A DNA stretch of 38,398 nucleotides from Candidatus Coprousia avicola (GTDB taxonomy: Bacteria > Actinomycetota > Coriobacteriia > Coriobacteriales > Coriobacteriaceae): assembly GCA_018715125.1 (NCBI GenBank), contig DVMF01000079.1, positions 1 through 38,398 on the forward strand. The letters are read 5' to 3'. Positions 15,459 to 24,858 of this stretch are shown one piece after another. Positions within the stretch are counted from its first letter, which is position 1. Every line of letters starts with the position of its first letter. The position numbers were made by a program, and so were the translations under genes. The notes beneath the pieces were generated by a model. The model did no database searches and was not told the DNA's origin. It saw only the letters and a program-made list of their open reading frames with translations.

Positions 15459-16487
15459 GTGAGCGAATCCGCCGATACGGTCCTGCTCGGCCACGGGTCG
15501 GGCGGACAGATGATGAAGCGCATCATCGACGACGTCTTCTACGAGGCCTTTGGCACCCCCGAGCTCCTCGCCGGCAACGACGCCGGCGTCGCGGCGCTGG
15601 CGCCCACGGGCCGCATCGCGCTCTCGACCGATAGCTTTGTGGTGACCCCGCACTTCTTCCCCGGCGGCGACATCGGCCGCCTCGCCGTATGCGGCACCGT
15701 CAACGACGTCGCCACCTCCGGGGCGCACGTGCGCTACCTTTCCTGCGGCTTCATTTTGGAGGAGGGCTTCCCGCTTGCCGACCTGCGGCGCATCTGCGCG
15801 AGCATGGCGGAGGCCGCGCGCGAGGCCGGGGTCTCCATCATCACGGGCGACACCAAGGTCGTGGAGCGCGGCGGCGCCGACGGCCTGTACATCAACACCG
15901 CCGGCGTGGGCGAGGTGCCCCCCGGCGTCGAGCTCTCCGGCGCCGCATGCCGCCCCGGCGACGTGGTCCTTTTGTCCGGTACGCTCGGCGACCACGGCAT
16001 CGCCATCATGAGCCAGCGCGAGGGCCTGGGCTTTGGCACCACCATCCAAAGCGACGCCGCGCCCCTAAACCACCTCATCTCCGCCGTCCTTGCGGCGGCG
16101 CCGCACACGCGTTGCTTCCGCGACCCTACGCGCGGCGGCCTGGCGAGCACCCTGAATGAGTTCGCTGCGGCGAGCAACGTCTCCATCGAGATCGATGAGG
16201 AGGCCGTCCCCGTGGCGGATGCCGTGCGCGGCGCGTGCGAGATGCTCGGCTACGACGTCTTTCAGGTGGCAAACGAGGGCAAGATGGTGGCCGTCGTACC
16301 GGCCGAAGAAGCCGACGCCGCCCTTGCCGCCATGCGCGACGCGCCCTATGGCGCCCGCGCCGCCCGCATCGGCCGCGTGGGCGAGCCGCACGAGGGCGCC
16401 CACGCCCAGGTGCGCGTTCGCACCGCCTGGGGCTCGACCCGCGTACTCGACATGCTCGTGGGCGAGCAGCTCCCCCGCATCTGTTAA
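15459..16487 (+). CDS. hypE: Hydrogenase maturation protein HypE
   Basis: A 342-residue member of the AIRS/PurM superfamily. The N-terminus has GHGSGGQMMKRII, followed by GNDAGVAAL and the ATP-binding LSTDSFVVTPHFFPGGDIG. It ends in LPRIC, the C-terminal Cys that HypF carbamoylates and HypE dehydrates to thiocyanate. I place the start at the GTG at 15459, because GAAAGGGGAAG precedes it and the protein begins like other HypE proteins; an ATG at 15375 would overlap the 41-residue gene and add 28 atypical residues. hypA and hypB are not adjacent. Confidence 0.95.
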   Translation: MSESADTVLLGHGSGGQMMKRIIDDVFYEAFGTPELLAGNDAGVAALAPTGRIALSTDSFVVTPHFFPGGDIGRLAVCGTVNDVATSGAHVRYLSCGFILEEGFPLADLRRICASMAEAAREAGVSIITGDTKVVERGGADGLYINTAGVGEVPPGVELSGAACRPGDVVLLSGTLGDHGIAIMSQREGLGFGTTIQSDAAPLNHLISAVLAAAPHTRCFRDPTRGGLASTLNEFAAASNVSIEIDEEAVPVADAVRGACEMLGYDVFQVANEGKMVAVVPAEEADAALAAMRDAPYGARAARIGRVGEPHEGAHAQVRVRTAWGSTRVLDMLVGEQLPRIC

Positions 16488-16552
16488 GACGAACCCGGCA
16501 CCCGCCGGCGAAGGGACCTTGGGCCCGCGCCCGCGCGCGCCGCCCGCATATT

Positions 16553-16618
16553 CCCGCGTGCGGAGACGCCACTTTTGACCTGTCCGTAGGATGCGGAAGT
16601 GGCATCTTCGCACACGGG
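16553..16618. repeat. Long imperfect hairpin downstream of hypE
   Basis: The arms 16553-16574 and 16597-16618 are 22 bases each with three mismatches, around a 22-base loop. On the minus strand two of the mismatches become G-U pairs. No T run follows either arm. It sits between hypE and the HAD gene and is too long for a typical terminator. Confidence 0.7.
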
Positions 16619-16628
16619 AACAAAACGG

Positions 16629-16654
16629 ACCCGGCAAAAGGCCGTGCAATGCAC
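16629..16654 (+). repeat. Possible fragment of the dispersed repeat
   Basis: The 26 bases match the inner end of repeat copy 1 (minus strand) at all but about three positions, including CCCGGCAAAAGGCC and TGCAATG. The match stops abruptly on both sides, so it is a remnant or a chance resemblance. Confidence 0.4.
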
Positions 16655-16696
16655 CCGAGAAGAAGGCCAACCACCGATCGCAACCAAAGGATCGCT

Positions 16697-17350
16697 ATGC
16701 CGTACACTACCGTGATTTTCGATCTCGACGGAACGCTGCTCGATACGCTCGACGACCTCGCCGCCGCCGGCAACCACGTGTGCGCCGCGCACGGTTGGCC
16801 CACGTTCACGCGCGACCAGTACCGCTACAAGGTGGGCAACGGGCAGCCCAAGCTCATCGAGCGCCTCATCCCCGCCGAGTTCGCCGGTGACGGGCGGGTA
16901 TTTGAGGAAACCATTCGCGCGTTTCGCGCCTATTACGATGCGCACAAAGAGGACCGCACGGCGCCCTACCCCGGCGTGCCCGAGCTGCTCGATACGCTCC
17001 GCGGCGCCGGCATCCGCCTCGCCGTGCTCACCAACAAAGACCACCCCGCCGCCGCGCCGCTCGTGACGCGCTATTTTGGTGAGCGCTTCGACCTCGTGCA
17101 GGGTCGCATCGACGCGTTTCCGCCCAAACCAGCGGCACCCATCACGCGGTACGTGCTCGATCAGCTCGACGCCGACCCGTCCCGCACGCTCTACGTAGGC
17201 GATAGCAACGTAGATGTCGCAACCGGGCACAATGCGGGACTCGCCGTAGCGGGTGTCGCCTGGGGCTTTCGGGGGCGCGCCGAGCTCGAGCAGGCAGGTG
17301 CCGAGTATGTGGTCGACACCCCGGCGGAGCTCGCCGCGCTTATCTTGTAG
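16697..17350 (+). CDS. HAD-family hydrolase, phosphoglycolate phosphatase-like
   Basis: A 217-residue haloacid-dehalogenase phosphatase. Motif I is FDLDGTLLDT with the nucleophile Asp 9 and acid Asp 11; motif II is LAVLTNKDH, motif III includes the Lys of PPKPAA, and motif IV is YVGDSNVDVATGHNAG. The cap inserted after motif I is the helical type of phosphoglycolate phosphatase and PpaX-like enzymes. Substrate cannot be set from sequence; a sugar phosphate, phosphoglycolate or pyrophosphate is possible. The ATG at 16697 follows AAAGGATCGCT. It lies 209 bases after hypE with a large hairpin between, so it is probably transcribed separately. Confidence 0.9.
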   Translation: MPYTTVIFDLDGTLLDTLDDLAAAGNHVCAAHGWPTFTRDQYRYKVGNGQPKLIERLIPAEFAGDGRVFEETIRAFRAYYDAHKEDRTAPYPGVPELLDTLRGAGIRLAVLTNKDHPAAAPLVTRYFGERFDLVQGRIDAFPPKPAAPITRYVLDQLDADPSRTLYVGDSNVDVATGHNAGLAVAGVAWGFRGRAELEQAGAEYVVDTPAELAALIL

Positions 17351-17357
17351 CGCGCGG

Positions 17358-17957
17358 TTACGCGCTCAGGCGCCAACTGGCAAATGCGCAGATCAGGCCG
17401 ATGGCAAGCACCGCGAGGGCGCCCGATATGTCCACGAGCACGCCGCCGACGCCGCGGCGCTCGCGCCACTCGGTGAGCTCGCCTTGTGTCTTGCCCCACA
17501 TGCGCCACAAGATGAGGGCAAAGCCCGCAAGACCCACCACGTTCTGCAGGAAGGCCTCGGCGCAGAGAAGGCCGATGAGGTTGCCCACGGCATAGCCGCC
17601 GTCGCCGTCAGCGTAATGGCGGTATGCGAAGCGCAAGATCCACGCCGCCAGCGGCTGCGCCATGGCAGCGATGAAGCTCACCACAAACCCGGGGTCGGCG
17701 CGCATGGCCTCCTCGAGACCCGTGCCGGAAAACGAGGAGTACCCCAAGAGGGCGAACGGGAAGATGACGAGCACGACCTGCACCGTGGTGACGATGCGCT
17801 TCGTCAGGCGCTCGCGCGGCGTGTCGAGGTTGCGCGCGCTCCGCTTAGCGGCGAGCGCGCGTTCCGACCGGGCGGCCTCGCGCGCCTCAAGCTCTTCGGG
17901 CGTGCGCTCGCGGCGGGCGGCGGCCTTCTGCGCCGGCGTCATCTTCTTCTTGCTCAT
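17358..17957 (-). CDS. Membrane protein of unknown function with GntR-type operator
   Basis: A 199-residue protein. Residues 1-55 are cytoplasmic and very basic and helical (KKKMTPAQKAAARRERTPEEL), followed by four predicted spans near 56-73, 91-112, 122-151 and 172-195. I do not recognise a family. The ATG at 17957 follows AAAGGGG. The predicted promoter carries a 14-base palindrome identical to one of the operators before the locus-3 glv genes, which suggests the same GntR protein controls it and hence a role linked to alpha-glucoside use, perhaps as an accessory membrane factor. It converges on the HAD gene with only seven bases between. Confidence 0.8.
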   Translation of the reverse strand: MSKKKMTPAQKAAARRERTPEELEAREAARSERALAAKRSARNLDTPRERLTKRIVTTVQVVLVIFPFALLGYSSFSGTGLEEAMRADPGFVVSFIAAMAQPLAAWILRFAYRHYADGDGGYAVGNLIGLLCAEAFLQNVVGLAGFALILWRMWGKTQGELTEWRERRGVGGVLVDISGALAVLAIGLICAFASWRLSA

Positions 17958-17978
17958 GGCAACCCCTTTGGCTCTTAA

Positions 17979-18001
17979 CTTGTTCGTACATGTTGAGTAT
18001 A
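17979..18001 (-). promoter_or_regulatory. Promoter with GntR-type operator
   Basis: On the minus strand a TATACT -10 box (18001-17996) is followed by the palindrome at 17979-17992 (CTTGTTCGTACATG on the plus strand), which would cover the transcription start. The plus-strand 16-mer starting at 17979 (CTTGTTCGTACATGTT) is identical to that starting at 30192. Confidence 0.75.
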
Positions 18002-18040
18002 CCGTAAAACTGCAGGTTACTCGCGAGATTTTTCAGGCTT

Positions 18041-18086
18041 CCGGCGAGAGGTTCTCACGGTTCTCGCGCAGGCTCTCACGCGCCGG
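18041..18086. repeat. Small hairpin with tandem TTCTC/CTCTC units
   Basis: CCGGCGAGAG (18041-18050) and CTCT...CGCCGG (ending 18086) can pair, and the loop repeats the units GTTCTCACG, GTTCTCGCG and GCTCTCACG in tandem. Role unknown. Confidence 0.45.
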
Positions 18087-18230
18087 AGCTAATGCAACGC
18101 CATCATGCTCCCGGCGGGCCCAAGAGCCCGCAAAAAGCCCCGGCAGCCCTGGAGGCAGGTTCCGGCGGCCGCGTCGCGCCTCCTTGCGCGGCACGGCCGA
18201 AAACCCACACCCCCAGAACCAACCGGGGCC

Positions 18231-18254
18231 AAAGAGGGGCGTCGGGCGCCCCTC
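18231..18254 (-). terminator. Terminator of the locus-2 glv genes
   Basis: Perfect 8-bp stem GAGGGGCG/CGCCCCTC with a five-base loop, followed on the minus strand by TTT. It lies about 27 bases after the glvA-like stop codon. Confidence 0.7.
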
Positions 18255-18280
18255 CCTACGCACTTCTGGCGACTCAGCGC

Positions 18281-19633
<1,353 letters not shown>

Positions 19634-19757
19634 CTAACACGGTGCCGCACCTTGCAGGCCCGCTGCGACCTGCGGCATGGCCGCAGCGGGATGGTACCTA
19701 GCGATCGGCGCGCTCAGCTGAGGCCGGGGCTTGCGCGCGTAGGCTCCGGCAGGCGAC

Positions 19758-21350
19758 TTACTTGAGCAGCTGCTCAAAGGCGTCGCGAACCTTGGGAACC
19801 GACAGGCCGATGATGACCTGCATGTTCTTGCCGTTCTTGGCGATGCCGTGCGCGCCGATGGCGCGGAAGTTAGCATCGTCGGCAACGAGCGTCTCGTCCT
19901 TGACGTTCACACGCAGACGCGTGGCGCAGTTGGTGACGTCGACGACGTTCTCGGTGCCACCCAGAAGATCGAGGATGTTCTGCGCAAAGATCGCGCGCTC
20001 CTCGGCCTTGCTGCCCGCGACCTCCTTGGAGGCGGCGGCGCCGCCCTGGGCTGCCTTGTAGTCGGCCTTGGACTTGAGGGAAACCTCGACGTCATCGTCC
20101 TCGCGACCCGGGGTCTTGAAGTCGAACTTCAGGATGAGGAAGCGGAAGACCACGACCCAGATGGCGCTGAACACAAGACCGATGCCGATGGAGAGCAGGT
20201 ACTGGCCGGCATACACGGCGCCGAGCGGCAGGAAGTCCCACGAAGCCATGGAGATGAGGCCGCCGTCGAAGATGCCCACCGTGCCCACGAGGTTCTGCAC
20301 CATGCAGAGCGTGGCGCCGAGAACCGAGTGGACGACAAAGAGCTGCGGTGCGATGAACAGGAACGTGAAGTCGAGGGGCTCGGTGATGCCGCAGAGCATG
20401 GCGGTGAGACCGACCGGGATGAGGAGGGTCTTGGTCTCCATGCGGCGCTCGGGCTTAGCCGTAAGGTAGAAGGCGATGCAGACGCCGAGCGAACCGAAGA
20501 CCTTCGTCCAGCCGGGGCAGGTGTAGGCAGCCCACGGAGCAGCCTCGGCGAGCGGCTCGCCAGAAGCGGCGAGCGTCGGCAGGATGGTGGCCCACTGCGG
20601 GTAGATGCCGCCGGAGACGGCCGCATCCGCATAGTAGAACGGCGAGTAGATGAAGTGATGGAGGCCGGTGGGGATGAGGATGCGCTCGAGGAACGCAAAG
20701 ACCCATACGCCCGCGGCGCCCGTGGACAGGATGAAGCCCTGGAAGAGCTGGATGCCGTGCTGGATCGGCGGCCACACCGCACATGCGACGATGGCGCAGG
20801 GCAGCATCACGAAGAACGACACGGCGTACACGAAGACCGATCCGCCGAAGACGCCGAGCCAATCGGGCAGCTCGGTGTCGAAGAACTTGTTGTGGAGCAT
20901 CACGGAGACGCCGGAGATGATGAGCGCGCCCATCATGCCCATGTCGAGCGTCTTGATGCTCGCGATGGTGGCGAGTCCGGTGCCGCTGGCAGCCTCGACG
21001 GAGAAGTCCACGCCAAAGACGCCGCCCCACTGCGACAGGATGGTGTTAACGAAGTAGTTGAACGTGAGGTACGCCGCGAGCGCCTCCATGCAGGCGCGGG
21101 CCTGCTGATGCGTGGCGAGCGAGATGGGCAGCGACACGCAGAACAGAAGCGGCATCTGGTTGAAGAGCGTCCAGCCGCCCTGCAGCAGCACGTTCCAGCA
21201 GTCGTACCAGGGGTTGCCGGCAGTTGCCATGGCCCCGAAGATCGCCTCGGTGGTGAAGAGCGTGCCCAGGCCGACCACGATGCCCGAGAAGGCAAAGAGG
21301 ATGGCCGGGGTGTACATCGCACCACCGAACTTTTGGATTTTCTGCATCAT
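19758..21350 (-). CDS. glvC: PTS maltose/alpha-glucoside transporter EIICB, GlvC-like (locus 2)
   Basis: A 530-residue permease closely following Bacillus GlvC (MalP): MMQKIQKFGGAMYTP at the start, GGWTLFNQMPLLF, SIKTLDMGMMGA, LERILIPTGLHHFIYSPF, GITEPLDFTFLFIAP and FRFLILKFDFKTPGRE at the EIIC end. The EIIB domain has the phosphocysteine Cys 475 in TNCATRLRVNV. No EIIA domain is attached. An open frame runs back to 21497, but the AGGGAGG site before 21350 and the family N-terminus fix the start. It should import and phosphorylate maltose or a related alpha-glucoside for the GH4 enzyme encoded 133 bases downstream. Confidence 0.95.
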   Translation of the reverse strand: MMQKIQKFGGAMYTPAILFAFSGIVVGLGTLFTTEAIFGAMATAGNPWYDCWNVLLQGGWTLFNQMPLLFCVSLPISLATHQQARACMEALAAYLTFNYFVNTILSQWGGVFGVDFSVEAASGTGLATIASIKTLDMGMMGALIISGVSVMLHNKFFDTELPDWLGVFGGSVFVYAVSFFVMLPCAIVACAVWPPIQHGIQLFQGFILSTGAAGVWVFAFLERILIPTGLHHFIYSPFYYADAAVSGGIYPQWATILPTLAASGEPLAEAAPWAAYTCPGWTKVFGSLGVCIAFYLTAKPERRMETKTLLIPVGLTAMLCGITEPLDFTFLFIAPQLFVVHSVLGATLCMVQNLVGTVGIFDGGLISMASWDFLPLGAVYAGQYLLSIGIGLVFSAIWVVVFRFLILKFDFKTPGREDDDVEVSLKSKADYKAAQGGAAASKEVAGSKAEERAIFAQNILDLLGGTENVVDVTNCATRLRVNVKDETLVADDANFRAIGAHGIAKNGKNMQVIIGLSVPKVRDAFEQLLK

Positions 21351-21485
21351 GACAGAGAACCTCCCTTTCTCCCCGCGAGGGCACCAACCGAAGCGCCCCC
21401 GCGCGGTGCAGGTCTGAATCCATAAGCAGAAGGCGCGACGCGCCGGCTCGCGCACCTCCCCCTTGGGCGCCATAATACTCTCTGT

Positions 21486-21518
21486 TTGTCTAGACAACCT
21501 TATACCTGTCTAGACAAG
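21486..21518 (-). promoter_or_regulatory. Paired GntR operators around the glv promoter (locus 2)
   Basis: TTGTCTAGACAA at 21486-21497 is a perfect palindrome, and a second site, CTGTCTAGACAAG at 21506-21518, has its centre exactly 20 bases away, two helical turns. The minus-strand -10 candidate TATAAG (21504-21499) lies between them. The form is that of HutC/TreR-type GntR operators. Confidence 0.85.
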
Positions 21519-21706
21519 CGATAAACGGTAGGAATTCGCCGGTGAACGGTCGGCCTTACTACCATCCACCTGGCTACTATACGGATTCTTGCCTTTCTAC
21601 CTGCGTTTTATGCAAGTTGCCTCATTTCTTGTCAGATGCACGGGACGCAGCTGCATCGAGATTCCACTCAACGACTTTCGTCGTTCTATCAAAGTTTATA
21701 TCTCAT
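21519..21706. other. Divergent control region of locus 2
   Basis: AT-rich compared with the rest of the window and without a gene. It separates the glv operators (21486-21518) from the dehydrogenase promoter (21707-21736) and may bind further regulators, such as CcpA-like or activator proteins; I saw no clear cre site. Confidence 0.4.
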
Positions 21707-21736
21707 CTTGACTAGACAAGTTGAATTGCTTACCCT
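21707..21736 (+). promoter_or_regulatory. Dehydrogenase promoter with GntR operator over -35
   Basis: TTGACT at 21708-21713 and TACCCT at 21731-21736 are 17 bases apart. The -35 lies inside CTTGACTAGACAAG (21707-21720), a one-mismatch relative of the glv operators, so the same regulator should block both directions. Confidence 0.75.
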
Positions 21737-21797
21737 GTAGCTACTGCAATGCCCGACACCTCGATCGAGGCGCGGCACCCGAGTGCGGAGGGATCCC

Positions 21798-22823
21798 ATG
21801 AAAAGCGCGATGTTCTACGGCAAGCACGATTTGCGCATCGAGGAGGCGCCCCGCCCCGCCGTCGGGGCGCACGACGTCCTCATCCAGGTTAAGGCGTGCG
21901 GCGTCTGCGGCACCGACGTCCACATCTACGAGGGCGACAAGGGCGCAGCCGACGTGACGCCGCCCACGATTCTGGGACACGAGTTCTCCGGCGTCGTGGC
22001 CGAGGTCGGCGCCGATGTCACCGCGTTTGCCCCCGGCGACCGCGTCTGCATCGACCCCAACCACCCCTGCGGCTGCTGCGAGCCCTGCCGCGACGGCATC
22101 AACCATTACTGCGAGCATATGACGGGCTATGGCACGACGGTCGACGGCGGCTTTGCCGAGTTCTGCGCGGTCGACGCGCAGCAGGTCTACAAGCTGGGCG
22201 ACAACACAACGTTTGAGCAGGGCGCCATGACCGAGCCGGTCGCCTGCTGCCTGCACGGCATCGACATGTGCAACATCCACCCCGGAAGCTCCGTCGTGGT
22301 TATCGGCGGAGGCATGATCGGCCTGCTCATGCTCCAGCTCGCCCGCATCTCCGGCGCCACCAAGGTGGCCCTCCTCGAGCCCGTCGCCGGAAAGCGCGCG
22401 GTGGCTGAGAAGTTGGGAGCAGACCTCACCGTCGACTCGATCAACGAGGATCCGGCTGCAAAGCTCGCCGAGGCGGGCTTTGGCAACATCGACGTCGTCA
22501 TCGAGTGCGTCGGCAAACCCGTCACCATCGAGCAGGCCATCCGGCTCGCCGGTCACAAGGCGACCGTCATGATGTTCGGCCTCACCAAACCGGACGAGAC
22601 CATCACCGTCAAGCCCTTCGAGATCTTCCAGAAGGAGCTCGTCCTCACCTCGTCGTATATCAACCCCTACACGCAGCGCCGCGCGCTCGAGCTCATCGAC
22701 TCGGGCCGCCTCGACGTCTCGAGCATGGTCCACGCCGTGGCGCGTCTCGAGGAGCTGCCCAACATCCTCGGCAAGCCCGAGCTGCGGGCCCTGGGCAAGT
22801 ACATCATCTCGCCGGAGAGGTAA
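21798..22823 (+). CDS. Zinc-dependent polyol/alcohol dehydrogenase (locus 2)
   Basis: A 341-residue medium-chain dehydrogenase of the sorbitol dehydrogenase type. Catalytic zinc ligands are Cys 37 and the His 61-Glu 62 pair in GHEFSGVV. The structural zinc loop has Cys 91, 94, 97 and 105, and the NAD motif is VVVIGGGMIGL. ATG at 21798 follows GGAGGGATCCC. Related enzymes oxidise sorbitol, xylitol, L-iditol or threonine; the exact substrate is not fixed by sequence. It is divergent from the glv pair, shares its operator sequence and precedes the gntR gene, so it probably handles the aglycone released by GlvA, for instance sorbitol from maltitol or isomalt. That last step is inference. Confidence 0.9.
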   Translation: MKSAMFYGKHDLRIEEAPRPAVGAHDVLIQVKACGVCGTDVHIYEGDKGAADVTPPTILGHEFSGVVAEVGADVTAFAPGDRVCIDPNHPCGCCEPCRDGINHYCEHMTGYGTTVDGGFAEFCAVDAQQVYKLGDNTTFEQGAMTEPVACCLHGIDMCNIHPGSSVVVIGGGMIGLLMLQLARISGATKVALLEPVAGKRAVAEKLGADLTVDSINEDPAAKLAEAGFGNIDVVIECVGKPVTIEQAIRLAGHKATVMMFGLTKPDETITVKPFEIFQKELVLTSSYINPYTQRRALELIDSGRLDVSSMVHAVARLEELPNILGKPELRALGKYIISPER

Positions 22824-22843
22824 CCTCCGGCACCTCGCGCGCG

Positions 22844-22879
22844 TCGCGGAGCCCTCTCCCCGCTTCACGCTCCGCGACG
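22844..22879. repeat. 9-bp inverted repeat after dehydrogenase
   Basis: GTCGCGGAG (22844-22852) and CTCCGCGAC (22871-22879) pair perfectly around an 18-base loop. A shorter repeat (GCCGGAG/CTCCGGC) also spans the stop codon. Confidence 0.5.
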
Positions 22880-22920
22880 CCCCCCCCATCGCAGATTGCT
22901 TATCTGCATCCCTATCTGCC

Positions 22921-22950
22921 GTGCCCCGCCCACACGCGGGGCACCCCTTT
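22921..22950 (+). terminator. Terminator between dehydrogenase and gntR
   Basis: Perfect 9-bp stem GTGCCCCGC (22921-22929) and GCGGGGCAC (22936-22944) followed by CCCCTTT. It lies just before a separate gntR promoter. Confidence 0.65.
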
Positions 22951-22951
22951 A

Positions 22952-22996
22952 TTGACGGGCTGCGAGCGACTCACTACCCTGTCACTTGTCTATACT
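22952..22996 (+). promoter_or_regulatory. gntR promoter region with operator half-site (locus 2)
   Basis: TTGACG at 22952-22957 and TACCCT at 22975-22980 have 17-base spacing, the same -10 as the dehydrogenase promoter. A better -10, TATACT at 22991-22996, overlaps CTTGTCTATAC, which matches one arm of the TTGTCTAGACAA operator. This suggests weak self-control. Confidence 0.55.
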
Positions 22997-23028
22997 TTTC
23001 ACCCTCAGAAACGGACGTGACACCCGCT

Positions 23029-23757
23029 ATGTCTAAATCCGTCTATCAAGATATCTATGCCGACATGCAGCAGGCCATCGAACACGGCGATTACCCCTAC
23101 CAGTCGTATCTGCCCTCTGAGAACGAGCTCAAGGAGCTTTTCGGCTGCTCACGCACGACGGTGCGTCGCGCGCTCGCGGCGCTTGCCGCCGAGGGGTACG
23201 TCCAGCCGCAGCAGGGGCGCGGTGTGCGCGTCATTCGCGATGTCACCAAGCAACCGCCCCGCGGCGTGGACGGTCTCGAGACGTTCAAGGAGATCGCCGC
23301 GCGGCGCGGCTTCTCCCTCGTCACCCGCGTCAGCGTCTTCGAGATGCTCACTGCCGACGAGGCCCTCTCCTCCGTCACCGGGTTTCCCGTGGGCAGCGAC
23401 CTCACGCGCGTGAAGCGCATTCGTCACGCCGACGGGGTTGCCGTGGGCAGCGACGACAGCTACTACCTGAGCTCGACCGTACTGGGCCTCACGCCGCAGA
23501 TCGCCGAGGACTCCATCTACCGCTATCTGGAGGAGGACCTCGGCATCAAGATCGGCTCGGGCACGCGCGACGTGACCGTTGAGCACCCCACCAAAGAGGA
23601 CCTGCGCTGTCTCGACTTGGGCGACTTCGATAGTCTTGCCGTCGTGCGCGGCAAGACCTACCGCATCGACGGCACCCTCATGGAGTACACCGAGACCAAA
23701 CAGGTGCCGTCGTTCTTCGCCCTGCACGAGACCGTGCTGCGCTCCCGCGTCCGCTGA
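23029..23757 (+). CDS. GntR family (HutC/TreR-type) regulator of locus 2
   Basis: A 242-residue regulator with an N-terminal winged helix-turn-helix (YLPSENELKELFGCSRTTVRRALAALAAEGYVQPQQGRGVRV) and a C-terminal UTRA ligand domain (about residues 80-240), which in this subgroup binds phosphosugars or similar effectors. B. subtilis TreR, a relative, binds palindromes with TTGT/ACAA arms, matching the sites seen upstream. The natural effector may be the 6-phospho-disaccharide. ATG at 23029 has only a weak site; the open extension to 22921 overlaps the promoter. It is about half identical by eye to the locus-3 regulator, with changes in the recognition helix (CSRTTVRRA against CSRSSIRRA). Confidence 0.93.
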   Translation: MSKSVYQDIYADMQQAIEHGDYPYQSYLPSENELKELFGCSRTTVRRALAALAAEGYVQPQQGRGVRVIRDVTKQPPRGVDGLETFKEIAARRGFSLVTRVSVFEMLTADEALSSVTGFPVGSDLTRVKRIRHADGVAVGSDDSYYLSSTVLGLTPQIAEDSIYRYLEEDLGIKIGSGTRDVTVEHPTKEDLRCLDLGDFDSLAVVRGKTYRIDGTLMEYTETKQVPSFFALHETVLRSRVR

Positions 23758-23780
23758 GGCCCGCACGTCGGTCGCAGCGC

Positions 23781-24830
23781 TTAGCCCGCGATGCGCACCA
23801 CGGCTTTCACGATGTTCGCCTTGTCCGTCACGCTGCGGTCCATGGCCTCTTGCATATCGTCGAAACCGAAGACGTCCGTCACGATGCCCTTAAGGTTAAC
23901 CTTGCCCGCCGCCACGGCGTCGATTGCCATGGGATAGATGTGGCGGTAGCGGAACACCGTCTTGAAGGTGAGTTCCTTATCGAGAACGAGGCTCATGGGC
24001 AACGTCATCTCGCCCGTCTTGGAATAACCCACGAGCACGATAGTCGATCCCTTTTTCACGAGGTGGATGGCCTGGCGCGTGGTGACCTCGGTCCCCGCCG
24101 TCTCGATGGCGAGGTCGGCGCCGGCACCGCCCGTGAGACGCATAACCGCCTCGATCGCGTCCTCCTCTGCGCCGTTGACGACGGCGTCCGCCCCCAGCTC
24201 GAGCGCCTTCTCTAGGCGCTTGGGCATGATGTCCACCACGATCACGCGGCTCACACCCTCGGCTTTGAGCGCCATCATGCTCACGAGGCCAATGCAGCCC
24301 GCCCCGAGAACGACCGCCGTCTGCCCCGCGTGCGCGCCACCCTGGTTGGCCGCATGGAAGCCCACGGCGAGAGGCTCGATGAGCGCCCCCTCGAGCGTGG
24401 AGACGTTCTCGGGGAGCTTGAAGCAGAGCGCCGCCTCGTGCGCAACATACTCCTGGAAGACACCGTCGACGGGCGGCGTCGCGAAAAAGACCACGTCGGG
24501 ACAGAGGTTGTACCGGCCCGTCCGGCAGAACTCGCAGTGTCCGCAGGTCTTGCCCGGCTCAAGTGCCACGCGGTCCCCAACCGCAAGGTGGGTGACGTTC
24601 GAACCGACCTCCACCACCACGCCGCCCGGCTCGTGACCGAGCACAAACGGCGGTTCGACCACGTAATCGCCGATCGCGCCCGTCTCGTAGTAATGGATGT
24701 CGCTGCCGCAGATGCCCACGTACTCGAGCTTTACAAGCACCTCATCGGGGCCGGGCTGGGGGATGGGGCGCTCCTCGTATCCCATCTTGCCGATGCCCTC
24801 CATCACCGCGACCTTCATCGTGCCCTCCAT
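23781..24830 (-). CDS. Sorbitol/xylitol dehydrogenase-like zinc enzyme
   Basis: A 349-residue medium-chain dehydrogenase. Catalytic zinc ligands Cys 41 and His 66-Glu 67, structural zinc Cys 96, 99, 102 and 110 (CGHCEFCRTGRYNLC), NAD motif VVLGAGCIGL and FRYRHIYPMAI near the C-terminus, a sorbitol dehydrogenase feature. It should oxidise a sugar alcohol to the ketose with NAD+. Start is either 24830 (used here, GGAGGGAG in front) or 24818; both have plausible sites. It lies after the ROK gene but has its own promoter with a palindrome, so ROK control is likely. It converges on the gntR gene with 23 bases between. Confidence 0.92.
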   Translation of the reverse strand: MEGTMKVAVMEGIGKMGYEERPIPQPGPDEVLVKLEYVGICGSDIHYYETGAIGDYVVEPPFVLGHEPGGVVVEVGSNVTHLAVGDRVALEPGKTCGHCEFCRTGRYNLCPDVVFFATPPVDGVFQEYVAHEAALCFKLPENVSTLEGALIEPLAVGFHAANQGGAHAGQTAVVLGAGCIGLVSMMALKAEGVSRVIVVDIMPKRLEKALELGADAVVNGAEEDAIEAVMRLTGGAGADLAIETAGTEVTTRQAIHLVKKGSTIVLVGYSKTGEMTLPMSLVLDKELTFKTVFRYRHIYPMAIDAVAAGKVNLKGIVTDVFGFDDMQEAMDRSVTDKANIVKAVVRIAG

Positions 24831-24858
24831 CGCGCACTCCCTCCAGCATCCTAGGTAA

